DNA of 64,000 nucleotides from Hepsetus odoe (GCA_017165825.1 CM029376.1:22716432-22780431), one strand, 5' to 3'; shown: positions 12,507 through 24,794, counted from the first letter of the stretch. Numbers and translations are program-made. The notes: generated by a model not told the origin, from the letters alone.

Positions 12507-12930
12507 GTTATTTTGTCATTGTGAAACATAGCACAGCAATCCACAGTGAAATGCATCCTCTGCATTTAGCCCACACACCGTGCAGCAGGGGGCATTTACA
12601 TTTACGGCATTTTAGCAGACGCTCTTATCCAGAGCGTCTTCCATGTTCTAATTACAGGGACAGTCCCCCTGGAGACACTCAGGGTTAAGGGTCTTGCTCA
12701 GGGACCCAGTGGTGGTAGTGCCAGAGATGGGATTTGAATCTAGGAACTCTTGAGCCACAGGTCCATAGGCAAGTATCCTACCACTAGACCACCGCCTCAT
12801 GTGGCAGCCGTATCCAGCACCTGGGGAGCAATGGCGGGGACGGTACCTTGCTCAAGGTCATCTCAGGGTAACCTACTGGTCCGGGATTCGACCCCAACAA
12901 CCTTCTAATACAACACGCTGTCCCTCACGC
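12507..12930 (-). repeat. SINE interrupted by a second SINE (nested insertion)
   Basis: A minus-strand copy of the main SINE family begins near 12507 (ttttgtcattgtgaaaca), breaks at the ggggca motif near 12594, and resumes at about 12803 (ggcagccgtatccagcacct) to the head near 12930. The interruption, 12595-12802, is a minus-strand copy of a second SINE family with the tail ggcattttagcagacgctct. GGCA is repeated on both sides (12591-12594 and 12803-12806), fitting a short target duplication. The second family is therefore younger here. Confidence 0.7.
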
Positions 12931-12990
12931 ACTGGTCCTAACACACACTGGGTTAAAGCATGCCCTTGTTGCTGAAAAACTGAATTTTGA

Positions 12991-13221
12991 TGTGGGGCAG
13001 CGGTGGCCTAGTGGTTCGGTTGTTGGCCACATGATTAGAGGATTGGGGGTTCGAACCCCTTCCCAATAGGTTGCCCTGAGGTACCCTTGAGCAAGGTACC
13101 GTCCCCGTCACACTCCTCCCTGCAATGGGCTGGCGACCTGTCCAGGGTGTGTCCTTTGCCCTGTGTGCGCTGGGTTGGACTCCCCGCGACCCCATTTGGG
13201 ACAAGCGGCAGAAAATGGATG
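12991..13221 (+). repeat. tRNA-derived SINE with a 'cgacctgtccagggtgt' type tail
   Basis: Head ggggcagcggtggcctagtg, B box GGTTCGAACCC, then a tail containing tggcgacctgtccagggtgt and ending in aaaatggatgg. Flanked by the direct repeat gaattttga at 12982-12990 and 13222-13230, so the element boundaries are clear. Confidence 0.85.
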
Positions 13222-13601
13222 GAATTTTGACGTTACATAAAATCATTCCCTTGCTTTTATTGTAATCCCTTTGTTGAACTTGTGTCTGTGTGAAGAATGC
13301 TGATAAAATATGAAACGTTAACCAGTAATCAGTGTCTAGCTGCCAGCAGTTGTGGGTTAAATGCAGAAGAAGCATTTCTTTGTGGTTCAATGAGTGTTGT
13401 GCTGTATCCACGGTGACAGTCACTTTCACTTTCACTCAGCTCATTGTCAGTCATTACTATGCTGATCCCAGATCAGTCCTCCCCAGCCCTGATGCTGTCT
13501 AAAATGGCTGAGGTTTTGTTCACTTTTAGAACTCACCGTAAGTCCCTAAACCACATAAATTAGTTTGAACCAATTCAATTAAAATGTGATTTTGGGGATG
13601 T

Positions 13602-13790
13602 ACAGCACTGTGCAAAAGTCTTGAGCCGTCCCTCATTTCTTCATATTTTGCTTCCCATGAGCCAAACCGTTGTGTGTTTAATGCATTTTTAAGAAACAGT
13701 TCTCCAGGCTCCCTGAAGCAAATGTTTTTGGCCCCCGTTTTCTTTCCAGTCCCCGAACCTGACCAGTTTCTGAGGGTCGAAACATTATTG
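13602..13790 (+). repeat. Short Tc1-like/MITE fragment, copy 2
   Basis: Matches 4032-4208 in a different kif25 intron; starts cagcactgtgcaaaagtctt and lacks any transposase. Confidence 0.55.
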
Positions 13791-13925
13791 AAACACTGAG
13801 AACAGAACTAAAGGCAGCCGATGGCCAAAGAAGAGCTTCGGAGCGGAGAAGTGCTCCTGAAGACGACTTAAAGAAATGATAACTAAGAGAGTACAGGCGG
13901 TTTAAAGCGGTCAGTAACAATTAGA

Positions 13926-14130
13926 GGGGCAGCGGTGGCCTAGTGGTTAGGGCACTGGGCGGAGGATCGGGGGTTCGAACCCCTTCCCAGTAGGTTGCCC
14001 TGAGGTACCCTTGAGCAAGGTGCCGTCCCTGTGATGGGCTGGCGACCTTTCCAGGGTGTGTCCCCCGTCCTTCGCCCTGTGTGAGCTGGGATGGAATCTG
14101 GCGACCCCGGCAGAAAATGACTGACTGAAA
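13926..14130 (+). repeat. tRNA-derived SINE, same head and tail type as 12991-13221
   Basis: Flanked by an exact 11-base direct repeat, taacaattaga, at 13915-13925 and 14131-14141. The B box is GGTTCGAACCC; the tail carries ggcgacctttccagggtgtg and ends in cagaaaatgactgactg. Confidence 0.85.
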
Positions 14131-14532
14131 TAACAATTAGAATTGGCCTTTGTGTCATTGCCTGCATTTATCTATATGTGCATGTTGTATATATTTCCTG
14201 CAAAATATTAAGAAGGTTTAAGATTTTGCCCGAATATGTACTTACAGGAAAGATTTGGATGACTATTCATTTGACTGTTCATCTGCATCTGAGAGAAAAT
14301 TTCACAGAACCGTTCCTTTATACTTAAATTAATAATTAAATTTTTACAATTAAAAATCATATTTTTTCATTGTAAATTAAAATAATAAATCTATACATGG
14401 GATTTGTTGTTTTCAAAGAGGAATTTGTGGTTATATGTTACCCATGTAGTGTTGGGTGTATTATTTTACAGACTTTGTATGATTACCATGGACACAAGAA
14501 AAACTTAGGGAGGACAAAATTAACCTATTCTG

Positions 14533-14533
<1 letters not shown>

Positions 14534-14573
<40 letters not shown>
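14534..14573. repeat. Poly-T run of 40
   Basis: Uninterrupted T tract in a kif25 intron. No recognisable retrotransposon is joined to it, so it may be a simple slippage tract. Confidence 0.95.
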
Positions 14574-14576
<3 letters not shown>

Positions 14577-17309
14577 GTTGCTTCAGTATTAAGAGCATGG
14601 TAATGGTTTTATATTTGAAACCGTGATCACATCCTTAAAGTCCTTATATTCAGCGATCATTCAGGCAGAGCTGTTAAAACGAGCCCATAGTGACCATAGT
14701 AGTACAGATATTCAGGAAAATGCTGGTTTCATGGTTGCTACATCACCTGCTGAAGGTGCTGAGGGTCCACTGGGACTTTAACATCAGCTTTGGCAGATGG
14801 GTCAGTAGAGTGGCTCAGAAGAGCTCGGAGCTTCTCCATGGCAACCTGCTTATCTGCCTCAAGCTGAACCACTCGGCGGGTCAGATTCTGCACCACATCA
14901 GATAATTGCTGAGACTCCTGAAGCAGACGGCTGTTTCTCTGCAGCAGATCCACAGCCTCCTTTTCTTTCAGCTCAAGCCTCTCCTGGAGGTCTTCAATGA
15001 TCTGGTCCTTTTTAGATTGTCTTCATAGGGTGTTCACAAAAATCATTCCAATCAACAACAGCTTCTCTTAATGATAGAAATCGTTCTTGAATATCTAACA
15101 AAGACTTAAGACCTTTGGGGAAAAATGTGTTTACCTGAAAGGATTTAAATCAGGGTATGGTTGTGTCCTGTGCGGCTCAGAGAGGACGTCTCCGAATATG
15201 GCGAGGTAGATGGAGATGACCTCATCAGGGTCATAATTGCAATGTCTGAGTGCTGCAGCGATCTCTTTCTGATCCATCAGACCTGGGAGAGCTTTCTGAA
15301 AAGACTAGACTAGATTAGAGCACTGTCCTGCCAAGAAGTGTAACCTGCTTCAAATCTAAAAAGTTAAGCCTGGTAAAAATATTATAGCACAAGCGTCCAT
15401 CTCTGGTCCTGCACACTCAGGACTGCCTTAAACAAATGATTTGTGGTGTTCTGGAGCTTAGAAAACAGGGTGGAGAAAATCCGAGTTGGAAACCCCTGCT
15501 CCAGTTACATAATATTAAAATATACATGAATATACAAATTAATAATATACAGAATATAAAATATGCATTAGATTTGCAGTATAAACTACATGGTTCTTAT
15601 CTTGTATGGTTCTTAAAAGAATTTGATGTAGCACCTTCACACTATGTACAGGTTCTTTCAACAAGGACACAGTAAATCATCACTCTTATAAAGCTACTAG
15701 AGTATTGCTCACCCCCGTGAGAACCTTCAGCTTATTACACGTGTGTGTGAGTCAGGTGCATGAGCTGCTTTGCATCTAAATAGGTTCTTTATTCATTTAA
15801 GGGTTCTTCAAGAACGTCATCACTTCACCAGCGGAGCTATTAAATTATCTATAGCTGAAAAACACACGTTAAGATCAATAACAGGATGATGTCTTTGTGG
15901 TTTGAGATGTACATTGACTCAGACTCAGGTGTCAAACATTTGACACCGCCTTTAAATTCACATCATTCCAGCCCGTTAATGGTTTTCCACCAATATTTCC
16001 TCTCGTCGCCAGGATTGACATCCGTTTCTCCGCCGTTACCGTTTTGCTGCCGATGTTTAAAAGTCTGAGAGCTGTCATCTTTTTTTATGACTTCCTGTCT
16101 TCTCTGCCGCCAATATTTCAAACATGGTGCCCTATGAGTTTTTAATTACAGGTATGTTTTTGCTTACAGGTATGGCTGCTTGCCATCTTTTGGGTTCAGA
16201 TTTAGGTCCTCTGTGAGACATTGTGTAAAGGGGTTTTTACCACATGTTATAAAAATTGGTTTTAAAAGCTTAAAGGAAAACATCAGAAGAGAACTTGGGA
16301 GAAGAATAAGTGGGGAAAAAGGGAAATTACCATGACTTGTTGGATCCTCTGATGCACAAAATCGACATCAATCTCCCAGTGCAGAGGCAGCAGGAGCCAC
16401 AGGCCTGTCTGAGCATCAAAGTATCTGAAGATATTGATTCTTTCCTGTGGGGAAAATAGTGGTTAGTAAACATGGTGTTGCATTAAATACTTTAAGTCTC
16501 AGTGTTTCAAGTTGCACAAGTTGTTTCCTTTCAGGGAGAAAAGTCAATACTTGTCAAAAATATTCTTAATCCAGGTTAAACCAAGGCATAGCTCAGACCA
16601 GAGCGCTCAATCATTGCATGCAAACAACTGATCAGAAGATCTTTTAAGAGCGAAACAGTTGCTCAGAAGCATCAGATCTTTACCACACCATTTACTGAGC
16701 ACAGCTAAAAGGTGTTAATTTAATAGTAACCTCAAACATGCGGGTCCTGAGAGTTCCTCTCCCCAGGACGTACAGTCGTCTCCCACTGTCATCTTCAGTT
16801 AGTGTGGAGCCACTGGGTACAGACCGGCTGCTGAGAAGAAACTGAAAAGCAAAACAGAATATATCTGTTTCTGGTCATGATTATCTGGGAAGACCAATCA
16901 TGTCTGAGTGACCGTGTTCCTGCCTGTGATCTTTTCTGTTCATGTGTTTCTGAAAACATTTGTTTAAAAAAACAATACTGCACCGTCAGATAAGGGTGCA
17001 TTTTTTTTTGTTCATCAAGGTACAAACAGCGTGTCCTCAACTAAGATCCGATTTTATATCTCAAATACTTTTTTTCAAAGGGGCAGATTTTTACATTTAC
17101 ATAACCTGATGTTTAAAGAAGAAAAGTAAAATAAAGTCTGGAGTTGGTACAGTGTGTACGGAGTCATCCCACCTTAAAAATACACCTGAATAAGGCGGTA
17201 GTACAGAAGGTGTATCCTTGATGGGACCGTCACAATAATTCCAGAGATCCCACCCCACTAACAACCCAGCATCCTCTAAGTTCATTCTCGAATTTAAACA
17301 TATTTCCAT

Positions 17310-17460
17310 TTGCTGACTCATTTATCCTAATCAGGGACATGGACGGGGCTGGGGCTTATCCCAGCACTCGGGGTGAAAGGCACAGACGTTAGGGGCATTT
17401 AAACTGTACACAGAATGGGCCTGGCCCAGCTGGGAATTGAACCCAGAACCTTCTTCCTAC
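17310..17460 (-). repeat. Fragment of a SINE tail family
   Basis: Contains tttatcctaatcagggacat and ggggcttatcccagcactcg, the minus-strand form of the tail that ends other elements in 'ggataagcgg...atggatgg'. Confidence 0.5.
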
Positions 17461-17536
17461 TTGTCAACTTTGAGTTTAAAAAGTTGAGGTCAGTTCACTT
17501 TAGAATCTCAGATGCACATTATTATTTCCCTTATGT

Positions 17537-17760
17537 GGGCAGCCGGGGGCCAGTGGTTAAAGAAGAGGGTTTGCAGGTGTAGAGCTGCCAGTTCAATCCA
17601 CTGGACCGGCAGGAGAAATGTGAGCAGGGGGTTCGTGAACCACACTTTACTAATCCTGCATCCTTGGCTGAAGTGTCCTTGAGCACACCATAACCGTTCC
17701 CGGTGTGTGTGCACTACCAGCGTGTGTAGGATGTGTTAAATACACATGGCAAATTCACCG
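17537..17760 (+). repeat. Diverged tRNA-derived SINE
   Basis: Starts gtgggcagccgggggccagt, carries B-box-like GTTCAATCC, and continues with a tccttgagcacaccataacc segment echoing the 'cccttgagcaaggtacc' block of the main family. Confidence 0.5.
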
Positions 17761-18973
17761 CTCACTGTTCAAATACTGACTGCAAGCACTGGAATATCAT
17801 GTGATTACTTTTTATTCTAGGTGGGGTTGGTAAAATACACCAGTTAGTGTTTATTTAAGGCTGACTTGATGCATTCATACTCCACTCAAAGCAATAAAGG
17901 ACATTCTTTACAAACTTCACACTGCCAAAAACGGACCAGCAAAGGGTCCAAGATCAAATAAATCTTATCAAACTCGATGAGTTTTAAGGTTTTAACCTTC
18001 TGTTTGTAAAGCTACTGTTTTGGAGATACAAGGTTTTGTTTGCGACAGTAATGTGTTCTTTAATTTGAACATTTTAATGCATGGTCACTCCTTATATGGC
18101 TACACTGGTAAATCTGGTGAACCTCAAGTTTTACTAACCTTCTGATGCTGTGTGGTTCTTGTCTCTCTTCTCAATGAGGCTGCACTTCCCATGTCCACGT
18201 CCGGCAGAAAGAGCAGCACAAACACAGCATAACCAGCCTCTCAGCGTCTCTACATCATCGCCGTTCTGCTGCAGAAATCCACTGCACTCGTAACCTTATA
18301 GGCAGCCCTAGTGGCACACCTGCAGCATTAATGTTGGATGATCACAACCTCAGCCTATGGTCCTCTGATCCGACACGCCCAGGTCTCATTCTCCACAGTT
18401 TATCATATGCAGGAAATCTCATACTCCACAATTTGGGTAAGAAAGTTTATATGAAGAGTGTGCCCATCATCCAGCTGATGTATCTAAACCTTCCTGCTGT
18501 AACCACTTGGCAAAGGAGCAGACTGACATTTCACATGGGGTAATGTGACACTAACAATGTGACAACCTGTGAGAGGGGTAATTATACCATCGATGGATCA
18601 CACCCCCATAATAAACTGAGACTGACCCGCTGAAATACTGTGTCAGTGCCATAAGGAAACCCTTTTCTCCAAATTGTTTATTTTACAGGGGAAGTTTAAA
18701 AGAACTTGAAATGTAACTTGAACAGCTTTAGGGGCCACTTATATTGATCGTTGGTCAATATAACTTTACAATACAACACTGATGTGGACAATTCAATTAA
18801 ATTCAAATTTTATTACAATTTTGATTTTCAGTTTAACTGCAATCATGTTTTGTTTTTTTTTTTTTACTTTTGTTAGCGTCACTGTAAATTGCATCATTTG
18901 TGCGTGACAAAACAATGTTTGACATGCTATCCATGCAAAAAGAGAAGCATCACAGTTAAAAAGGGTTTTTTTT

Positions 18974-20307
18974 TTATTTCAATCATTTTTGATAAAAGGT
19001 TTGAGTGAGTAAGCATCACCATACTCACTACCATTCGATCATCTTTCATGAGCCAACAGATCAGGCTACACTCATGCACCTCACCGCTTTTCCAACCTTT
19101 ACTCGTGCAGCTCCTTTCAGACACTCTGGAAAGATTCTTGGTGAAGTCTGAAGCACAAGGCACTTGATTGTGGGGCCACAAATTTTCCACAAACAGGAAT
19201 TCCGACAAGGGATCTTCATGAAAGGCTTTTCAGAGGGAGAAAATCTTCCAATGTTCAGAAAAATGCTTTAGGAAAGCTGGCAGCCTACCACACGTCATGT
19301 CTTTCCTAACTCTGCTGACAGCAATTGGGATAAGTATTGATTATCAAGTGAGGAAAAAAAATAACTGCCTCAGTTTGGTCATGCTGCCGTGTCAGTACAA
19401 AAGCACAGTGTAACATTATGTTTAAAGCTGATCTCTCCTGCTGACGTAAAACGCAAGTAGAACATTTACAAAGGGCAAACATTCTATGTAGTATAAACAA
19501 AGTACTTAAATATAAATAACACCTCCAATAAAAAAAATGCTCTGAATCCAGGAACCTCAGTGGCCTGTAACCTGAAGTGACTCACGCCTCATAGAAAGCA
19601 TCGACTTTAAAGCCATAGTTTGTTCTAGATTATGGAATATGACTAACCGTGAATGAGTGTTTCTGTGTATGGAGTTGAGGATGCTGAGGATGCACGCTGA
19701 CTCACAGTGGCCTTTACATCTGGACCAGGGTTCATTATCACTTTAGCATCAAACCCCAACCCTCAAAGTGTTTAAAATGTACAGAAACTGTTGAACGAAG
19801 CTATATGACAGTAGAGGTAAGCTGGGTGATGGCAAGACTAGTTAAAAATGAAAACACAAAATGTTACACTGTCGGTATGGCCCTTAGTAACCCGTTAGCG
19901 CCCTGGTGATTTCGCCTTGTAAAAATAACTTCCTTAGTTAGACGTAACCAGTGGCCTGGATGTCTGTTTACATGTTCATTCATTCATATTATAGATTAGT
20001 CATTCACAGATACACACGTAGACGCTGGGGTTATGTTCACACCTGAGATCGATCAAAATCAAGGTGCCACGGTCACAGAAACTGCAAGCTGCCACGGCAG
20101 AGGGACAAATTTTTCATTGCTCTCATAACAAAAATGTATATCTGTAAAAACTTTAGCCTGTAGGCTTTCAACATTAGTTCAAAAATATCTCATTGACAAC
20201 ATTTTGTTGTAAAGAGCAGCTGGCATTTTCAAATGAAAAGAACAAGTGATAAGGTTTTCTATATGACAACAATGGTAGTGCTAAGGCCTGATGAGTTCCA
20301 ACAATGT
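18974..20307 (-). other. tmem168: Likely tmem168 3' untranslated region
   Basis: No coding exon. On the minus strand an AATAAA (plus-strand tttatt at 18974-18979) is a plausible polyadenylation signal about 1.3 kb downstream of the tmem168 stop. The interval 18193-18973 holds only the kif25 upstream region and AT-rich spacer. Confidence 0.45.
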
Positions 20308-23300
20308 CTATGACCTGACCAGTTTGAAACCCTGACCAGTGTCGAGTACTGCTGGTGGAAACCAGGTGAGTTTGACCTTTCGTAGAAATCGCAGACAGAT
20401 GTTGCAGAGCCAAAACAGGTTTAGAGCCCCACACCAGTGGGCCAGCTGAACAACGGGGTACGTAATCCGAGGAAAATAAAGCTTCCAATGTTTCGCCAAA
20501 TCATTTCCCGTAGGCAGGTGCAACCTGTAGTCCCCCCATTGCCTCGACAGGCCATATACGGCCGTGACGCTTCGTCCCCGCTCAGCCCAGCGAATGGTGC
20601 TGTCGGGGTTGCAGTTGAAATCCACCCACTGGTAGGTGAAATCTCCAAGCTGAGGGGCGTTCTGGACCTCCAGGTCCATTGAGTTGGACATCACAGCCCC
20701 CTGTATGGCTACATAAACCTCCTTCACCCTCCGTACCTCTTTCACCCAGGGGAGGGAGTTCTCCGTGTCCAAAACCAGAATGAGGCGAGAGCAGTAGCCG
20801 CCGTTCTTCTCCTTCCAGAGCTGCACAATCTCTTCCAAACGCAGGACATCCCCACCTGAGGTAAATGTAAAAATAACCACATTACAAATCTAAAGAATAA
20901 AAAAAACTATATTTCAAAAAAGATGATGATTCAAATCTACATTACTGAAAGCCAAATGTTGGCACTTTGCACTCCAGAAATTGTATCAGACACTACCTAA
21001 GGACAACGGTCCAGGTGTGTTAGGGATTAAGGCAAGTTGACTAAACAGTAATCACAGTCTGCTAATCCTCTTTTCTTTGCGAGCTATAAAGCTGCATACA
21101 CACCATGGTGCTCGTAGCGCTGTTTGTTTTGTTTTTTTCCTTATTATTTATCAAGAAAGGGACAATATTTGTGCAACATCTTATTAAAAGGACAGAAACG
21201 GGAACCATACTAATTTGTAACCATACTTTATATAACATATAAACCTTAGATAGTATAGAAATAGAAAAGACAGTTTTTATATAAAAATTAAAACCTGCAG
21301 TATCCCATTACATTATCCTTTGCGAGCTGGAACAGATCAATAATTATGAGCTAGCTACGTAACCCTGTCTGGGTCTGGTCTAATTTCTAACACCCTTGTC
21401 TCTCTAACCTGCCAAAGCCCACTCTCCAGTGCGGTGTGTGTGGCCGCTGTAGAAGAGCACGTAGGTGTCATAACGTGGTCCATCGGATGTGTGGGCCTCC
21501 AAGAAAGAGCGGAGTTTAGACTGAATCGCGTTCAGTGTCAGTCCACTGGTTGAGTAGTCACAGCCATGCGTCTCAATCATGTGGTGGGAGAAGAAGCGCT
21601 GTACGTTGTTCAGCATGCCCGTGGAGCGCAGGTTCAGCTCCTGCACCTGATCTGGGGGCAACAAGGTGGGCTGACCATCTAGGCTAGAAACGGAGCATGA
21701 GAGAGACAGACAGAGAAAAAGAAGCCAATTTCGCTGAATACAAAACAAAATATGTAAACCACCAATTAATTACTGCTGTAATAATTAATCATTGAGGTTA
21801 ATTGTGAAAAATCTCTCTCTGTAATGCTCATATGAAACACTGGGTGATTTCAATATAATATATAAACGATGTATGGTTTTATTCAGCTAGAATAAAATCA
21901 TTAAAAAAAGAGAAAACATACATACCTGCAGTAGTTGGTAGGGATGACAACTGCGTAACCAACGGATGTGCCTCCAAGGCAGTTTCCCAGTTCATAGAAA
22001 AGGCCATGAGCAAGAGACTCAAGAGGCAGGACCAGCAGGAAAACACTAATGAACAGACTATTGAACGGCTGGAAGAGGAAATGAAGACAAATATTCAGGA
22101 CACAAAAGATACAGATTAATATTTTATAACAGCTTACTAGCCTTATAAATGTTTCATTCCTGAAATCAGAGCAGAATGAAACCTGAAGCCTATCCAATCA
22201 CAGTGTCTTTAATGTGTCCAATCAGCATATTTAATCAGAGTTCCAGAGGAGTGTTTTTAATAAATGTATTAATAAAATGATAAGATCTCTAACTTGATTT
22301 GTTCTCTTTGCTTAAGGCATGTAATGCAAAATATAGCTATTGAATTGTAATTCTAGCATTTTCCCCATAATATTCAGCCCTAGCAGGCAGTGTGCCTACC
22401 TGCCATGACAGAGCTCCAAGTATGATGGTTGACACAAGGCTGAAAAACACCAGTTGTTTTGAGATGAGGCAGAAATGGCGCATCCCCCTGGAGGCCATCA
22501 CCCTGTCCAACGCACCCGGCTCTGCCCTCTGAACCACACACGCTCTCTGGCAGTCACTCAGTTTTCTATGGAAGCCCCAAAGAGTGACCAGGAACACCAA
22601 GTGGCAGATGATCCAAAAAATGCCAGAGACTGAAAAGCTTGGGATCACAACGTACCACCGTTCCAGGTCTCCCATCTTGAAAGCGGACAGGACAAGAAAG
22701 ACTGTTTCAACCACGAGGAGTGGCAGGAGAGTGAGGCGCCTCCAAAGGCCACCCCTTCTGAGAAAGGGTGACCAGCGCTCGGTCACAGAGAGCCCACTGA
22801 AGTAGATGTCCAGGAGAGGTTCGCAGACGAGCCGACTCAGAAAGCAGGCCAAGGCGTAGGGGTTGGTGGACACCCTCAACGACTTAAAATAGAAGCCTGC
22901 TGTGAGCGCAGAGAAGCAGATCAGATTGGGAAGAGCCAGGAAAGATTTCATTCGCAGGTCTGCGAGCAGTGCGGCGATGGCCAAGGCCAGCGCAGCCAGG
23001 CTCGTTGAGTCACGAGCCACCTGTGTTATGCTTGCCACAGCAAAGCCTGTGAGCTCCAGGGCCTCGGCAGACTTCAGAAGTGCAGGCTGGTGTCTGGTGC
23101 AGCCACACAATCGCTCCACCAAAGCCCACAGTATCCTTATTACCACACTGGCCAGCAGCAGGTAGCAGGTGACCTGCTCCTTGAGGTCCAGTTGTAGGGC
23201 TGGGCTGTTGAGAAAACACAGCAGGCCCAACAGGAAGCCCAGCCACAGGTGGAAGAGACAGAAACCCACCCGTTTCATGCTGAAGTAGTAGTAGAAGATG

Positions 23301-23536
23301 CTCGCCATCCCCAAGACGAACAGTCCCAGGATGAAAATGACCAGCAGCACAGGCTGCGAGGTCTTCTCCCAGCGTACATAGAGGCCCAGACATACCGCCA
23401 CAAGTAGGTTGAAAGTGGACAAGTAGCCCAGGTAGCGAATGGACATCCACACACTAAGGCCTCTGTTGAGCTCCTCTAGTTTGCTCATCACTGCAAGCAG
23501 GGAGTGACTCACACAGTACCTGAGGAACCTGCACAT
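20308..23536 (-). CDS. tmem168: Transmembrane protein 168
   Basis: Four exons: 22400-23536 (ATG 23534-23536), 21926-22068, 21409-21683 and 20308-20855 (TAG 20308-20310), giving 700 residues, against about 697 in human. The first exon holds the long multi-pass membrane part (for example [44 protein letters not shown]). The second encodes [20 protein letters not shown]. The rest is the conserved C-terminal region ([45 protein letters not shown]). TMEM168 is a multi-pass protein reported at the nuclear membrane; its molecular role is poorly known. The start is the first ATG in the open frame and aligns with the human MCKSLRYC start. A Leu/Cys-rich N-terminus could be read as a signal anchor. Confidence 0.96.
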
Positions 23537-24117
23537 GCCTGCACCTCCACACACTCACAGCAGGGGGAGAGTACAGGGGTTTACACACCTCCAAGCTCTC
23601 TAGATGAGCGTCATCAGGACCACCAGGGACCATGCTGTCAGACCATCCTCCTCTCTGCGGGGAATAGAAACAGAAACTCGGAGTTTGTTTATCCAGCAGC
23701 CCCTCAGTCAACTCAGCTAGTCAGACTCTGCTTCTCCCCGAGTCTTTACAAGTGTCCGAGCTTAAAAACAGTCTTGTGTCGCTTCAGAAATCACCTTCCT
23801 ACGAATTCAAACACCGTTTAGAGCACAAGTCCATAAACACACTCTGACAAGCTCATAAACACACTCCGCTCTGAGCGCCGGTGTTAGCCGCTAGCTAGCG
23901 TTAGCATTAGCATTAGCCTTGCCAGCTGAACTCGCTGCGGCTGAAAAGGGCGAGAAAGTTGACAGCTCCTGACAGCTCCTGACAGCCTCCTGACAGCAGG
24001 GTCAGACGGTTCAAAATCTTTGCTGTCCTGAGCGACAAAGTACTCCCAGTAACTCTTCAAACTTTATCCACCGTTTATCCCGCGTCAGGCCCGACTGCGG
24101 CGAGCCTGAGGACACGC
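23537..24117 (-). promoter_or_regulatory. tmem168: tmem168 5' region and likely promoter
   Basis: Relatively CpG-rich DNA with short gttagc/gctagc repeats near 23884-23920 and a triplicated ctcctgacagc motif around 23963-23997. A 60-codon minus-strand upstream frame (ATG 23631-23633, stop 23454) would overlap the tmem168 start out of frame if transcribed. The transcription start is not visible. Confidence 0.4.
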
Positions 24118-24320
24118 GGTGGAGGAGGAGGAGGGGAGAGGAGGAGGAGGGAGGGGAGGAGGAGGAGGAGGAGGAGGAGGAATAACGCATAAAGCAGAAG
24201 CGAAGGGAAGGGAAGAGAAGATTAAACATTAGTGGAGAGGAGGGAAAGAGAACTGAAGAGAAGGAAAGGAGGCAAGGAGAGAGAAGAGAAGAATGAGAGA
24301 GAACAGGACTGAGGAAGGGG
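24118..24320. repeat. Purine-rich (GGA)n/(GAAG)n tract
   Basis: About 200 bases almost wholly G and A on the plus strand, beginning with uninterrupted gaggaggagg repeats, lying just upstream of tmem168. Open frames read across it are low-complexity artefacts. Confidence 0.9.
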
Positions 24321-24326
24321 AGAGTG

Positions 24327-24581
24327 AAAAGTGAAAGTGACAACCCTTGTCATTGCGAGGTCACAGCACAACAGACAGTGAACCACGACGAAATTCGACC
24401 TCTGCATTTAACCCATGCACACTCAAACCCGTGCAGCAGTGGGCAGCTATTGAAAGCGCCCAGGGGAGCAGGTGGGACAGTACCTTGCTCAAGAGGTACC
24501 TCAGGGCAACCTGTGGGGCGAGGGTTCGAACCCCGATCCTCCAATCATGCCTTCTTGCCGAACCACTAGGCCACCGCTGCC
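24327..24581 (-). repeat. Main-family tRNA-derived SINE, near complete
   Basis: Minus-strand copy: tail gtgaaagtgacaacccttgt, body ctgcatttaacccatgcaca and accttgctcaagaggtacct, B box (reverse) GGTTCGAACCC at about 24523-24533, head ending gaaccactaggccaccgctg. Confidence 0.85.
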
Positions 24582-24794
24582 TAGATAAAGAAAAGAGAAG
24601 AAAAGAGAGAAAAGGAGAAGAAAATAAAGAAAAGAGAGAAAAGGAGAAGAAATCCAGAAAAGGAAAAATGGGGGGGGGGGGGAATCACACTAGTACTTTG
24701 TAGCTCCTCCTCGGGACTTTCAATTTTGCTGGCAGGGACTAAAAAACAAAACAAAAATCTCCATCAAACTGGTTCCACCTTTCTTCAAATAGCT

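Larger units (their letters stand above)
3842..18192 (-). pseudogene. kif25: KIF25-like kinesin-14, C-terminal motor; frame-damaged, probably decaying
   Basis: Exons on the minus strand: 18139-18192 (ATG 18190-18192), 16731-16841, 16331-16444, 15135-15295, 14747-15020, 11812-11991, 11421-11618, 10692-10834, 10123-10183, about 9097-9230, 5272-5452, 4625-4720, 3842-3991 (stop 3842-3844). Phases agree through 432 residues. The N-terminus MGSAAS fits a myristoylation site; then a globular part containing YFDAQTGLWLLLPLHW, a coiled coil, the kinesin-14 neck (LQGTIRVFCR) and the motor. The P-loop [13 protein letters not shown] and [16 protein letters not shown] resemble human KIF25 more than KIFC1/KIFC3. 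Damage: in exon 9097-9230 the expected strand reads DIY, then ESLTD, then LLSEN in shifting frames, with an in-frame TGA. The next exon, which should carry switch I (N..SSR), was not found. Switch II reads CKLAGSE where DLAGSE is expected. Two introns appear to use GC donors. An assembly error could explain the frameshifts but not all of this together. Confidence 0.75.

Noticed and set aside
12953..13435. 160-codon minus-strand open frame
   Set aside because: It crosses a SINE bounded by direct repeats and shows no domain.
3842..18192. Assignment of the kinesin to KIFC1 or KIFC3
   Set aside because: The P-loop wording ([22 protein letters not shown]) and THLLQ.C..GDAK match KIF25 better.
24011..24343. 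Ser/Pro/Leu-rich minus-strand open frame upstream of tmem168
   Set aside because: Translation of the purine tract; no conserved residues and no splice link to tmem168.
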